Part shown: positions 43,804 through 53,994 of the stretch, one piece after another
Position numbering within the stretch: position 1 is the first letter of the stretch
How the letters are laid out: the number at the start of each line of letters is the position of its first letter
NCBI RefSeq assembly: GCF_009176705.1
Contig: NZ_AP021846.1
Span: forward strand, 1,210,001-1,274,000
Source: Pseudoalteromonas sp. A25
Lineage (GTDB): Bacteria; Pseudomonadota; Gammaproteobacteria; Enterobacterales; Alteromonadaceae
Direction of reading: 5' to 3'
DNA length: 64,000 nucleotides
The notes under the pieces: model-generated
Told to the model about the DNA's origin: nothing
What the model saw: the letters and a program-made list of their open reading frames with translations, nothing else
Database searches by the model: none
Position numbers and translations under genes: made by a program

Positions 43804-44558
43804 TGCTCATTATCTCCTGCTGCGTTGCTTTGTAACGCTTCGTTTCTAATAAAGTGTTCGTTAACTGATAGCCAGTTTGGGTGCTTTGCCAGTAAAGAGA
43901 GTGTGCTATTCAAACTAAAATTATTATCAACGCTATATAGTGTTTCATAGATTTTTTTTATTAACTGAAAGTCTTCAGGGTGATCTACAGTCAGTCTGTA
44001 CTGCGGTATTTTACTCGGCGCGTCGAAGTTGCAGCACTTGAACATGGTTTTATGTGTTAAAAAATACGGCGTTACATGCTCTCGTTGATGGGGCGATGTG
44101 GCTTCATTATTTGCCTGTTGCAGCGCGGCGGTGCGCATAACCTCTACATCTAACCCGTCTGGATACATGGCAGGGTGGCAATTACTCGTATAATCGGCGT
44201 TTTGTTGGATGTGCTTTGTGACAATGCTATCAACTAAAAGGCTGTCGACCAAAGGGCAGTCGGCAGTGATCCTGACAATATGATCTGATGGATACTTTTC
44301 GCTTGCGGCAAAAAAGCGCCCTAACACATCATCTAACGACCCTCTAAAACAATGAATACTGTGGTTTTGACATAATGTTGCTATGGCATCATCAGAGGAA
44401 CCATCACTTGTCAAAACAACAATGTTGCTCAGAGTTTTGGCATGTCTTAAACGTTCAACAATATGCAACAGCATGGGTTTACCTAAGATATCTTTCAATA
44501 CCTTTCCTGGTAACCGAGTTGATGACATTCTAGCTTGAATAAACGCAGTAACTTTCAT
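43800..44558 (-). CDS. SpsF-type cytidylyltransferase (probable CMP-nonulosonate synthetase)
   Basis: The protein has 252 residues from ATG 44558. VTAFIQARMSSTRLPGKVLK is the nucleotide-binding start of the SpsF/CTP_transf_3 family, with RITADCPLVD and YRLTVDHPEDF further on. It is longer and different from the short PseF proteins of Campylobacter, and no other CMP-sugar synthetase is present in the window. The simplest reading is that it activates the nonulosonic acid with CTP; an alternative is a second nucleotide sugar. Confidence 0.8.
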   Translation of the reverse strand: MKVTAFIQARMSSTRLPGKVLKDILGKPMLLHIVERLRHAKTLSNIVVLTSDGSSDDAIATLCQNHSIHCFRGSLDDVLGRFFAASEKYPSDHIVRITADCPLVDSLLVDSIVTKHIQQNADYTSNCHPAMYPDGLDVEVMRTAALQQANNEATSPHQREHVTPYFLTHKTMFKCCNFDAPSKIPQYRLTVDHPEDFQLIKKIYETLYSVDNNFSLNSTLSLLAKHPNWLSVNEHFIRNEALQSNAAGDNEQ

Positions 44559-44584
44559 TGTGTTCTCAATAGACAAAGCAGATA

Positions 44585-45456
44585 TTATTTTATCGGCCAG
44601 TTTGCTGGGTTGATGAGGGCTAAATCGTGAAATTTGAGTTCACTTAATTGCTCAGATGTTAAGTTGTCGAGCTGTTGGGCTTTAGTGTAGTGATGACATA
44701 CTTGCTCTAGTTGAAGTTTGGAACAGACGCCCAGTACAGCTTTATCAATAAAATCAAAATTTTGAATGAGGGATAATGCCAGTGTCATAGGATGGCAACT
44801 GAGTTGATCACATACCCTATGAAACTTCTCAAAAGCAGCATGAAATGGGGTAAAGCTACTTGGTAAGTCACTTATATCACTCAGTAAAGTACCTTGTAAA
44901 AACAACGAACGCGTATGTACCTCTATGTTGTACTTATTGTAAATTTGTCGACAGTTAGGCTGCGCAAAGCGCTGGTCAAAGCAGTTTAATGGTACTTGCA
45001 CAATATCGATAGTGAACCGTTCGCAGATCTGTAACAATTGCTCAGGTGAATAAACAGAAACGCCAATTTTCTGGCATATACCTTGCTCTTTCAGTGATAA
45101 GGCTTTTTCATAGTGTTCATCTGCACGTTCATTTAATAGATCATCAGCATTGTGAAAGAGCAGGGCATATAAACGGTGATTAGCTAAACGATGTAGGCTT
45201 TGTTTAGCTATGTTCTCAATTTTTTCGCAACTGTTTGCAAGGCTTGGGAGCTTACTGACAACCGCAAAGTTGCAGAGCTTGTCATATTGGCCAAGAACCT
45301 CTTCGCTATTGCCATACGCTGCGGCGGTGTCTAGCATGCTGATCCCCTGATGGCGGGCATAATCTAGTATGTCTTTAACCTCGCTTTTTGGTACTTGACC
45401 AAACGAGTTAGTTACGCCGTAGTTGAGACCGAATTGAACAGTACCGAGTGCTAATT

Positions 45457-45460
<4 letters not shown>
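44585..45460 (-). CDS. Aldo/keto reductase
   Basis: The protein has 291 residues with the family's catalytic tetrad in place: Asp44 and Tyr49 (MLDTAAAYG), Lys70 (VVSKLP) and His103 (LLFHNADD). It should reduce a carbonyl with NAD(P)H. The gene overlaps pseC by 4 bp, so it belongs to the same operon. No aldo/keto reductase is needed for standard pseudaminic acid, which points to a modified product or a side branch. Confidence 0.85.
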
Positions 45461-47630
<2,170 letters not shown>

Positions 47631-47722
47631 TTACAGATCTAGCAGAGGAGAAATTTTGACCGCCGCAACAGCCAATCATAAACAATATAATTGTCAGTAC
47701 TTTATAATACTTACCAGTGTTT

Positions 47723-47739
47723 TGCAGTAATTATGCCAG
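47723..47739 (-). promoter_or_regulatory. sigma54 promoter of the pseB operon
   Basis: On the minus strand CTGGCATAATTACTGCA: GG, 10 bp, GC with TGGCA and CTGCA. pseB starts 123 bp downstream. It lies in the 248-bp region shared with the divergent orphan flagellin. Confidence 0.7.
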
Positions 47740-47810
47740 TGTAAACTTAATAAACATGGCTTAGGGTGACATTTTTAGCAAGAAAGACTAAAATTTAAGC
47801 AGTAACAGTA

Positions 47811-47846
47811 GGTGTTTTACACAAGGTAAACACCTTATCGGAGGAG
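47811..47846 (+). promoter_or_regulatory. Leader hairpin and ribosome site of the orphan flagellin
   Basis: GGTGTTTTAC (47811-47820) pairs, with one bulge, with GTAAACACC (47826-47834) around ACAAG; CGGAGGAG (47839-47846) follows. The layout matches the ACAGG-loop hairpins before the A flagellins. No sigma28 or sigma54 site with correct spacing is seen upstream on this strand. Confidence 0.45.
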
Positions 47847-47848
47847 TT

Positions 47849-48634
47849 ATGAAAATATCACCACCAAATTTCGGTACATTAAACCGAACAGAAGACGCTG
47901 CGAGTAAAATTAATCAACAGCTTTCATCAGCTAAGCGAGTGAACAGTGCCGCTGATGACGCGGCAGCGCTACAAATCATTGACAGATTAAATTCTCAGCA
48001 AGATGGTTACCAGCAAGCAATAAGAAATGCGTATGATGGCATTTCTTATTCACAAACTGCTGATGGTGCATTGTCGGGAGTGAATGATGCGGTTAGCCGC
48101 ATTGCAGAGTTATCAGTGCAAGCTGGCAATGGCGCGCTGAGTGATTCAGACAGAAGAGCGTTGCAAGGGGAAGTTGAACAACTGCAGACACAAATAGCTG
48201 AAACGTTTGAGAATACAACATTCGCAGGAGCAGCGGTTTTCTCAGGGCAAGAAACTCAGTTTCAAGTGGGTCCTGATGCGAATACAACCCAAAGCCTGAC
48301 GGTAACAGACGGCAGTTTTGCTAATGATATTGCTACAATTGATATCTCGACTCAAGCTGGGGCTCAAGCAGCACTTGATGTTGCTAAAACTGTCTCCGAA
48401 GACTTAAACACTGCGCGTTCTGAATTGGGTGCGTTTGAAAATGCAGTAGCCAGTAGAGTGCGTAATTTAGGCACTCAATCTGAGAATATCGCAGCGAGTC
48501 AAAGTCGTATCGAAGACACCGATTATGCTAAAGTGATCTCAGAGCAAACCGCCAATGATATCCTATCGCAAGCTTCTATTGCATTACGAGGACAAGCGAA
48601 CCAGTCAGCATCGGCGGTGCTTGGACTGTTGTAG
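47849..48634 (+). CDS. Divergent orphan flagellin
   Basis: The protein has 261 residues with flagellin D0/D1 patterns (SKINQQLSSAKRVNSAADDA, DGISYSQTADGALSGVNDAV; ILSQASIALRGQANQSASAV) but lacks the NTN-SSLNAQ start of the array genes and is about 40 residues shorter, with a minimal centre. It is far from the array, between the pse operon and flrA. It may be a minor filament subunit, a junction component or a specialised filament. It is intact, so pseudogene status is not indicated. Confidence 0.88.
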   Translation: MKISPPNFGTLNRTEDAASKINQQLSSAKRVNSAADDAAALQIIDRLNSQQDGYQQAIRNAYDGISYSQTADGALSGVNDAVSRIAELSVQAGNGALSDSDRRALQGEVEQLQTQIAETFENTTFAGAAVFSGQETQFQVGPDANTTQSLTVTDGSFANDIATIDISTQAGAQAALDVAKTVSEDLNTARSELGAFENAVASRVRNLGTQSENIAASQSRIEDTDYAKVISEQTANDILSQASIALRGQANQSASAVLGLL

Positions 48635-48666
48635 TATTAGTAAAAAAGTATTGATTTAAGTCACTT

Positions 48667-48710
48667 TTGGTGGCATTTTTTTGGCGAAAGTGTCAAAAAT
48701 TTGCCACCAA
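48667..48710. promoter_or_regulatory. 9-bp inverted repeat before flrA
   Basis: TTGGTGGCA (48667-48675) and TGCCACCAA (48702-48710) are perfect reverse complements 26 bp apart, just upstream of the flrA -35 candidate. It may be an operator for flrA or a terminator for the orphan flagellin; there is no T-run after the right arm. Confidence 0.4.
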
Positions 48711-48714
48711 GGTA

Positions 48715-48742
48715 TTGCATCCCCTCCCAACTACCTTACAAT
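48715..48742 (+). promoter_or_regulatory. Candidate sigma70 promoter of flrA
   Basis: TTGCAT (48715-48720), 16 bp, TACAAT (48737-48742), placed 41 bp before the flrA ATG. A housekeeping promoter fits FlrA as top regulator. Confidence 0.45.
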
Positions 48743-48783
48743 CAATAATATATATTCTCGCCAAATGTAGTTGGACTCGAAAA

Positions 48784-50220
48784 ATGGTTTTGATCTTAGA
48801 CAATAATAATAATCGAGCTAGTAGCCTTTGCGGTGCTTTGACCTTTGTGGGTCAAGGAGCAAAGGTGATAAGTGAGTCTGACATAAGCGAAACCGCATTT
48901 CCAAAAGAGTCAATCATTGTTTTGGGGGCGTTGGCTGAGCTCGATCATGAGCAAGTTATAAAGTCTCAACCAGCCTCACCATTTTTACTGATAGGCGAAA
49001 CATTAAAGCCACTTTTAACACTTGCAAATGTGATAGGCTTGATTTCAGAGCCGTTTAGTCACGATGTGACAATGCAGTTATTGCACGATTGTCAGCAGTA
49101 CCAACGCATGCTTCCTGGTAAATCAAATAACCAAAACAGCAAAGTGTTTGATGGTCTTGTTGGAGAAACTGATGCTGTAAAGCAAGTGCGCTTTTTAATT
49201 TCTCAAGTGGCGGGTACGGATGCGAATGTACTTATTTTAGGTGAGTCGGGAACTGGTAAAGAAGTGGTTGCACGCAATGTACATTTGCTCTCTAAGCGCA
49301 ATCAAGGGCCATTTGTACCTGTGAACTGCGGAGCGATCCCTGGAGAGTTATTAGAAAGTGAGCTGTTTGGGCATGAAAAAGGCGCATTTACTGGAGCTAT
49401 TTCAGCACGAAAGGGGCGCTTCGAATTGGCTCAAGGTGGTACATTATTCCTTGATGAAATTGGTGATATGCCATTACAAATGCAGGTAAAGCTGCTTCGG
49501 GTATTACAGGAGCGTTGCTATGAACGGGTTGGGGGAACCAAGCCCATTCAGGCTGATGTGAGGATCATTGCTGCAACACACCGCAACCTGGAATCTATGA
49601 TTGACTCAGGAAAGTTTCGAGAGGACTTATTCTATCGCTTAAATGTGTTTCCAATCGAAAATCCTTCATTAAATGAACGTGCAGATGATATTCCGCTGTT
49701 ACTCAAAGAGTTGATGCGCCGTGTAAATGAACAAAGTGGAACGACGGCTAAATTTACGGAACGTGCTATCGAGAGCCTTAAGGCACACGATTGGCCTGGC
49801 AATATCCGAGAGCTTGCTAATTTAGTGGAAAGAATGGTGATCATGTTCCCAGATAAAGTAGTTGATGTGACAGATTTACCAAATAAGTATCGCTATATTG
49901 AAGTCGATGCATACCAGCCAGAGTATCCAGAAGAACTACTAGAAAAAGATGCGTTCAACGAACTGTTCAGTGGGGGCTTTAGCGATTTTGATGAGGAAGA
50001 CGATACGTCAACGTCGAGTACGAACGATGCGCCCCAAATAGGTTTACTTCCTGATGAAGGCATTGAGCTTAAAGAATATTTAGCTGATCTAGAAGTGAGC
50101 TTGATCACTCAAGCACTTGAGCGCTACGATTATGTAGTGGCACGTGCTGCTGAAGTGCTAGGTGTGAGGCGCACCACTTTGGTTGAGAAAATGAAAAAGT
50201 ATAACCTTAATCGCGAGTAG
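48784..50220 (+). CDS. flrA: Master flagellar regulator FlrA (sigma54 activator)
   Basis: The protein has 478 residues from ATG 48784; the open frame continues upstream through the promoter and is not used. Residues 1 to about 120 are a FleQ-type N-terminal domain. About 135-370 form the AAA+ domain with Walker [10 protein letters not shown], the sigma54-contact loop GAFTGA and LFLDEIGDM. The C-terminus is a Fis-type helix-turn-helix ([19 protein letters not shown]). FlrA activates flrBC and class II genes. Its 3' end overlaps the convergent glycosylase gene by 14 bp. Confidence 0.94.
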   Translation: MVLILDNNNNRASSLCGALTFVGQGAKVISESDISETAFPKESIIVLGALAELDHEQVIKSQPASPFLLIGETLKPLLTLANVIGLISEPFSHDVTMQLLHDCQQYQRMLPGKSNNQNSKVFDGLVGETDAVKQVRFLISQVAGTDANVLILGESGTGKEVVARNVHLLSKRNQGPFVPVNCGAIPGELLESELFGHEKGAFTGAISARKGRFELAQGGTLFLDEIGDMPLQMQVKLLRVLQERCYERVGGTKPIQADVRIIAATHRNLESMIDSGKFREDLFYRLNVFPIENPSLNERADDIPLLLKELMRRVNEQSGTTAKFTERAIESLKAHDWPGNIRELANLVERMVIMFPDKVVDVTDLPNKYRYIEVDAYQPEYPEELLEKDAFNELFSGGFSDFDEEDDTSTSSTNDAPQIGLLPDEGIELKEYLADLEVSLITQALERYDYVVARAAEVLGVRRTTLVEKMKKYNLNRE

Positions 50221-50821
50221 TTCTAATTGATGTTAAATCTATATTGGCGTACTGCTCAATGATCTGTGATTTTCTATAACATTCATCATCATGGTCATTT
50301 ACCATGCCACATGCTTGCATGTGGGCATATACGGTTGTTGGACCAAGAAACTTAAATCCTCTCTTTTTTAGATCTTTGGCAAATGCGATGCTTATATCGC
50401 TTTGAGCCACATAATCAGCTTTGCTCTTTAGTTGATTGACAATCGGAGAATAACCTACAAACTGCCATTGATAATTAGCAAAGCTGCCGTGTGATTGTTG
50501 AATTTTTATAAAAGCACGGGCGTTGTTAATGGTGGCCGTGATTTTTTTTTCATTGCGAACAATGCCTGAGTTTTGCATTAGCTGTGTCACGTCATGTTCT
50601 GTCATAGCAGCAACCTTCTGAACATCAAAATGCTTAAAGGCCTCTCTATATGCGTGGCGCTTTTTTAAAATAGTGTACCAACTAAGTCCAGCTTGCGCAG
50701 ATTCAAGTGTGATAAATTCAAACAGTGTTTTATCGTCAATGACGGGTATACCCCATTCTTCATCATGATATTGAACATAATCGTCTTTACTGGCGTCTAG
50801 CCATCGGCACCGAGTACACAT
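50207..50821 (-). CDS. tag: DNA-3-methyladenine glycosylase I
   Basis: The protein has 204 residues from ATG 50821, which has AAGGA upstream; longer starts lack a ribosome site. [28 protein letters not shown] and NDHDDECYR give the Cys and His zinc ligands of Tag, and [15 protein letters not shown] is the signature helix. It removes 3-methyladenine from alkylated DNA and has no known flagellar role. It is inserted between flrA and flrBC, convergent with flrA. Confidence 0.92.
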   Translation of the reverse strand: MCTRCRWLDASKDDYVQYHDEEWGIPVIDDKTLFEFITLESAQAGLSWYTILKKRHAYREAFKHFDVQKVAAMTEHDVTQLMQNSGIVRNEKKITATINNARAFIKIQQSHGSFANYQWQFVGYSPIVNQLKSKADYVAQSDISIAFAKDLKKRGFKFLGPTTVYAHMQACGMVNDHDDECYRKSQIIEQYANIDLTSIRTTRD

Positions 50822-50947
50822 TTTAATTGTCCTTCTTATTTTTTGATTGGTAGCATATTGATTGTACATGTAACTGTATAAAAATACAGTGTCAAAAATA
50901 TGATACTAAACATCGACTTTAAATGTTTGATTTTATTTGGTTTATTT

Positions 50948-50964
50948 TTGGCCTAGATCCTGCA
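50948..50964 (+). promoter_or_regulatory. sigma54 promoter of flrBC
   Basis: TTGGCCTAGATCCTGCA: GG (50950-50951), 10 bp, GC (50962-50963). flrB starts 37 bp downstream. In Vibrio this operon is activated by FlrA. Confidence 0.85.
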
Positions 50965-51000
50965 TAGACTAATATAGAGTTTTAATTAGAGAGCTATGTT

Positions 51001-52104
51001 ATGGCATTAGCACATGTTTTGAATCCACAATTTGTGCCAACAGCACCATTTGGCCCTGGGCTTCTGCAAGAGGCTTATGTGGGCGAGTTGAGTGAGCTGA
51101 GACAACAAGCAAGTTGGCTAAGTCACCTTGTACATACCATGCCCGCCGGGGTAATAGTACTTGACGGGCAAGGCATGATAGCAAAAGCAAACCAGATAGC
51201 CATTGATATGCTTGGTGAGCCGCTTGAAGGGGAAAAGTGGTTTAATATTATCCAACGCTCTTTCAATCCTCAGCAAGATGATGGTCATGAAATATCTCTC
51301 AAAGATGGTCGATTAATTAAGCTAGATATCACAGCACTTGCACCAGAACCAGGGCAGTTGATTTTGATGACTGATTTAACAGAGACGCGACGCTTGCAAT
51401 CGAGGGTTGCGCATATGCAACGGCTCAGTGCTCTTGGCAAAATGGTGGCATCTTTAGCTCATCAAGTTCGTACGCCGTTGTCTGCTGCAATGTTATATGC
51501 GGCAAATTTGGGCAGCAGCGCACTGCCAAAAGCGTCACACTCTCGGTTCCACGAAAAGCTGATGTCGAGATTAAAAGACTTGGAATCGCAAGTGAATGAT
51601 ATGCTGTTGTTTGCCAAAAGCGGAGAGCAGCAAGTTGTAGAAACTGTGTCTATGCAACAGTTACTAAACGAAGTCAAAGCTGGTGCAGACGCTATGGTGG
51701 CGATGAATGACAGTACTCTTGATGTCGTGTTGCCAGATCCTGATATCGCCGTAATAGGCAATAAAACCGCGTTAGCGAGTGCAATACAAAACTTGATTCA
51801 TAATAGTATTCAAATTATTGGCGCTGGTGCACAGATCAAAGTAAGTGCTGAGCAAAAAGCAGACAAAATATGTATTTCGGTGAGTGACAATGGACCTGGT
51901 GTCGATTCAAATCTGTTAGACAAAATTTTTGAGCCGTTCTTTACAACAAAGAGTCAGGGCACGGGCTTAGGTTTGGCCGTGGTTAGCTCGGTGGCAAATT
52001 CTCACAAAGGGCAAGTTGAAGTTAAAAATCTGCCAAATGGTGGCGCATGTTTTAGTTTACTTTTGCCTATTTCGTTCAATACCGAACAATTGGAGGTTGT
52101 ATGA
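51001..52104 (+). CDS. flrB: Flagellar sensor histidine kinase FlrB
   Basis: The protein has 367 residues without membrane segments. A PAS-like domain (about 40-130, MPAGVIVLDGQGMIAKANQI) is followed by the H-box with His154 in SLAHQVRTPLSA, then the ATPase with NLIHNSIQ, DNGPGVD and GTGLGLAVVSS. FlrB phosphorylates FlrC in response to an assembly signal. Its stop overlaps the flrC start by 4 bp. Confidence 0.94.
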   Translation: MALAHVLNPQFVPTAPFGPGLLQEAYVGELSELRQQASWLSHLVHTMPAGVIVLDGQGMIAKANQIAIDMLGEPLEGEKWFNIIQRSFNPQQDDGHEISLKDGRLIKLDITALAPEPGQLILMTDLTETRRLQSRVAHMQRLSALGKMVASLAHQVRTPLSAAMLYAANLGSSALPKASHSRFHEKLMSRLKDLESQVNDMLLFAKSGEQQVVETVSMQQLLNEVKAGADAMVAMNDSTLDVVLPDPDIAVIGNKTALASAIQNLIHNSIQIIGAGAQIKVSAEQKADKICISVSDNGPGVDSNLLDKIFEPFFTTKSQGTGLGLAVVSSVANSHKGQVEVKNLPNGGACFSLLLPISFNTEQLEVV

Positions 52105-53486
52105 GTCATTCTATTTTAGTTGTGGAAGATGATGCAGGGCTTAGAGAAGCTTTGATAGACACCTTACAGTTATCTGGGTTTGATTGTGTTGAAGCATCTA
52201 GTGCAGAGCAGGCAGTGGTGTTGTTGAAGCAACATAGCTATTCTTTGGTAGTGAGTGATGTACAGATGGGGGCTATGAGTGGTATTGATTTACTTAAAAC
52301 CATAAAACTTAACTACCCTGATCTACCCGTTTTAATGATGACGGCCTATGCAACGATTGATGATGCGGTGGAAGCAATGCGCTTAGGTGCCATTGACTAT
52401 ATGGCTAAGCCTTTTGCGCCTGAAGTTTTACTCAATATGGTTAGCCGTTATATGCCGCCTAAAGATAAAGAAACAGAAGGCCCTGTTGTTAAAGATCCGC
52501 AAAGCCTAAAATTGCTTGAATTGGCAGCGAAGGTCGCAAAGTCAGATGCGAGCGTGATGGTACTTGGACCTAGTGGTTCAGGAAAGGAAGTGTTGGCTCG
52601 CTATATTCATGACAAATCAGAGCGTGCAGAGGAAAGTTTTGTTGCAATAAACTGTGCGGCGATCCCTGAAAATATGCTTGAAGCGACATTATTTGGGTAT
52701 GAAAAAGGCGCTTTTACAGGAGCCATCCAAGCTTGCCCAGGTAAATTTGAACAAGCTCAAAAAGGTACTATATTGCTTGACGAGATCACTGAAATGGATC
52801 TCGGTTTGCAAGCTAAGTTGTTAAGGGTATTGCAAGAGCGTGAGGTTGAGAGGCTCGGTGGACGTAAGACCATAGAGCTGGATGTGCGAGTGCTTGCAAC
52901 TAGTAACCGAGATCTTAAAGAAGCTGTGGCAGCGGGCGATTTTAGAGAAGACTTGTACTATCGCCTGAATGTTTTTCCATTAATGTGGTTGCCTCTTTGC
53001 GAACGCCCAGGTGATATTGAAGTACTGGCAGAGCACTTGATTGCTAGACATTGTGTTAAAGCAGGAAAACCCACGCCAACTTTAAGTCATGAGGCAAAGC
53101 AAAAACTACTCTCTCACCAGTGGCCTGGAAATGTGAGAGAATTAGATAATGTTGTTCAACGCGCCTTAATTTTGCAACATGGTAATCAAGTGAATGCGGA
53201 CGATATCTTTATTGAAAGCCATCAAGCTGTAACAACCAATCGTTATGATAAGCAACAGGCGCCAATTGAGGTTGAGTTAAAAACCCAATGCGATGTGTCA
53301 GATAGCGGTGAAGGCCAAAGCTACAAAGCTGAGCTGCAAGACAAAGAGCATCAAATGATCCTTGATACACTATCTCGCTGTCAAGGAAAGCGCAAAGAGG
53401 TTGCGGAGTTGTTAGGTATGAGCCCAAGAACTTTGCGATATAAGTTGGCCAAAATGCGTGATATGGGCATACCTTTACCAGCTTAA
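52101..53486 (+). CDS. flrC: Sigma54 response regulator FlrC
   Basis: The protein has 461 residues. The receiver has VVEDD and phosphoacceptor Asp53 (LVVSDVQMG). The AAA+ domain has Walker A GPSGSGKEV, the sigma54-contact motif GAFTGA and ILLDEITEM. The C-terminus is a Fis-type helix-turn-helix (VAELLGMSPRTLRYKLAKM). FlrC drives the later sigma54 genes, probably including flgB, flgF, flgJ, fliE, fliK and type B flagellins here. Confidence 0.95.
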   Translation: MSHSILVVEDDAGLREALIDTLQLSGFDCVEASSAEQAVVLLKQHSYSLVVSDVQMGAMSGIDLLKTIKLNYPDLPVLMMTAYATIDDAVEAMRLGAIDYMAKPFAPEVLLNMVSRYMPPKDKETEGPVVKDPQSLKLLELAAKVAKSDASVMVLGPSGSGKEVLARYIHDKSERAEESFVAINCAAIPENMLEATLFGYEKGAFTGAIQACPGKFEQAQKGTILLDEITEMDLGLQAKLLRVLQEREVERLGGRKTIELDVRVLATSNRDLKEAVAAGDFREDLYYRLNVFPLMWLPLCERPGDIEVLAEHLIARHCVKAGKPTPTLSHEAKQKLLSHQWPGNVRELDNVVQRALILQHGNQVNADDIFIESHQAVTTNRYDKQQAPIEVELKTQCDVSDSGEGQSYKAELQDKEHQMILDTLSRCQGKRKEVAELLGMSPRTLRYKLAKMRDMGIPLPA

Positions 53487-53501
53487 TACTTTCCTATTTA
53501 G

Positions 53502-53531
53502 ATAAGCCAGTTTAATACTGGCTTATTCTTG
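53502..53531 (+). terminator. Hairpin terminator after flrC
   Basis: ATAAGCCAGT (53502-53511) pairs perfectly with ACTGGCTTAT (53517-53526) around TTAAT, followed by TCTTG. Confidence 0.7.
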
Positions 53532-53586
53532 TCAAAAATACGACACTTAAATCCACTCTAACCTGTTGTTTTATAATGGTTTAAAG

Positions 53587-53603
53587 TTGGCATGCATTGT
53601 GCT
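53587..53603 (+). promoter_or_regulatory. sigma54 promoter of fliEFGHIJ
   Basis: TTGGCATGCATTGTGCT: GG (53589-53590), 10 bp, GC (53601-53602). fliE starts 37 bp downstream. Confidence 0.8.
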
Positions 53604-53639
53604 TTTGTTAAGATATCTTTAGTAAAAAGGGTGAGCACA

Positions 53640-53972
53640 ATGAACATTCAACCCAATGCTTTATACCAAGAAATGCAATCACTAGCGCTGGAAGCGACGC
53701 GCAATAAACCGCAAGAGAGTTTGCCGGTGCAGTCGTCTGCAAATTCATCGGCTCAATTTGGAGAAATGCTTTCTGATGCCATCAACACTGTTAATGGCTT
53801 GCAAAAAGAGGCAAAATCAAAAGTAACGGCTCTAGAAATGGGAGATCGCAATGTATCGCTGGCTGAAGTGATGATTGCTTCTCAAAAATCGTCAGTGGCG
53901 TTTGAAGCGACGGTACAAGTAAGAAATAAACTTGTTGAGTCTTATAAAGAAATCATGAGCATGCCTGTTTAA
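53640..53972 (+). CDS. fliE: Hook-basal body protein FliE
   Basis: The protein has 110 residues from ATG 53640; a longer frame from 53592 starts within the promoter and is rejected. The C-terminal helices (GDRNVSLAEVMIASQKSSVA, FEATVQVRNKLVESYKEIM) are the FliE signature. FliE links the MS ring to the rod. It opens fliEFGHIJ. Confidence 0.94.
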   Translation: MNIQPNALYQEMQSLALEATRNKPQESLPVQSSANSSAQFGEMLSDAINTVNGLQKEAKSKVTALEMGDRNVSLAEVMIASQKSSVAFEATVQVRNKLVESYKEIMSMPV

Positions 53973-53994
53973 GCTTAGGTAGTGGAGAGTAACT

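Noticed and set aside
47770..47786. Sigma54 site before the orphan flagellin (GGGTGACATTTTTAGC)
   Set aside because: The GG to GC distance is 11 or 12 bp instead of 10, so it breaks the strict spacing rule.
48672..48685. Sigma54 site before flrA (TGGCATTTTTTTGGC)
   Set aside because: Spacing fits by chance within a T-run, but the -12 element is TTGGC rather than TTGC. A sigma70-like pair lies closer to the gene.
48667..48783. Longer FlrA starting at 48667
   Set aside because: The extra 39 residues are encoded by the promoter region and inverted repeat and do not look like a FleQ/FlrA N-terminus; ATG 48784 starts the expected domain.
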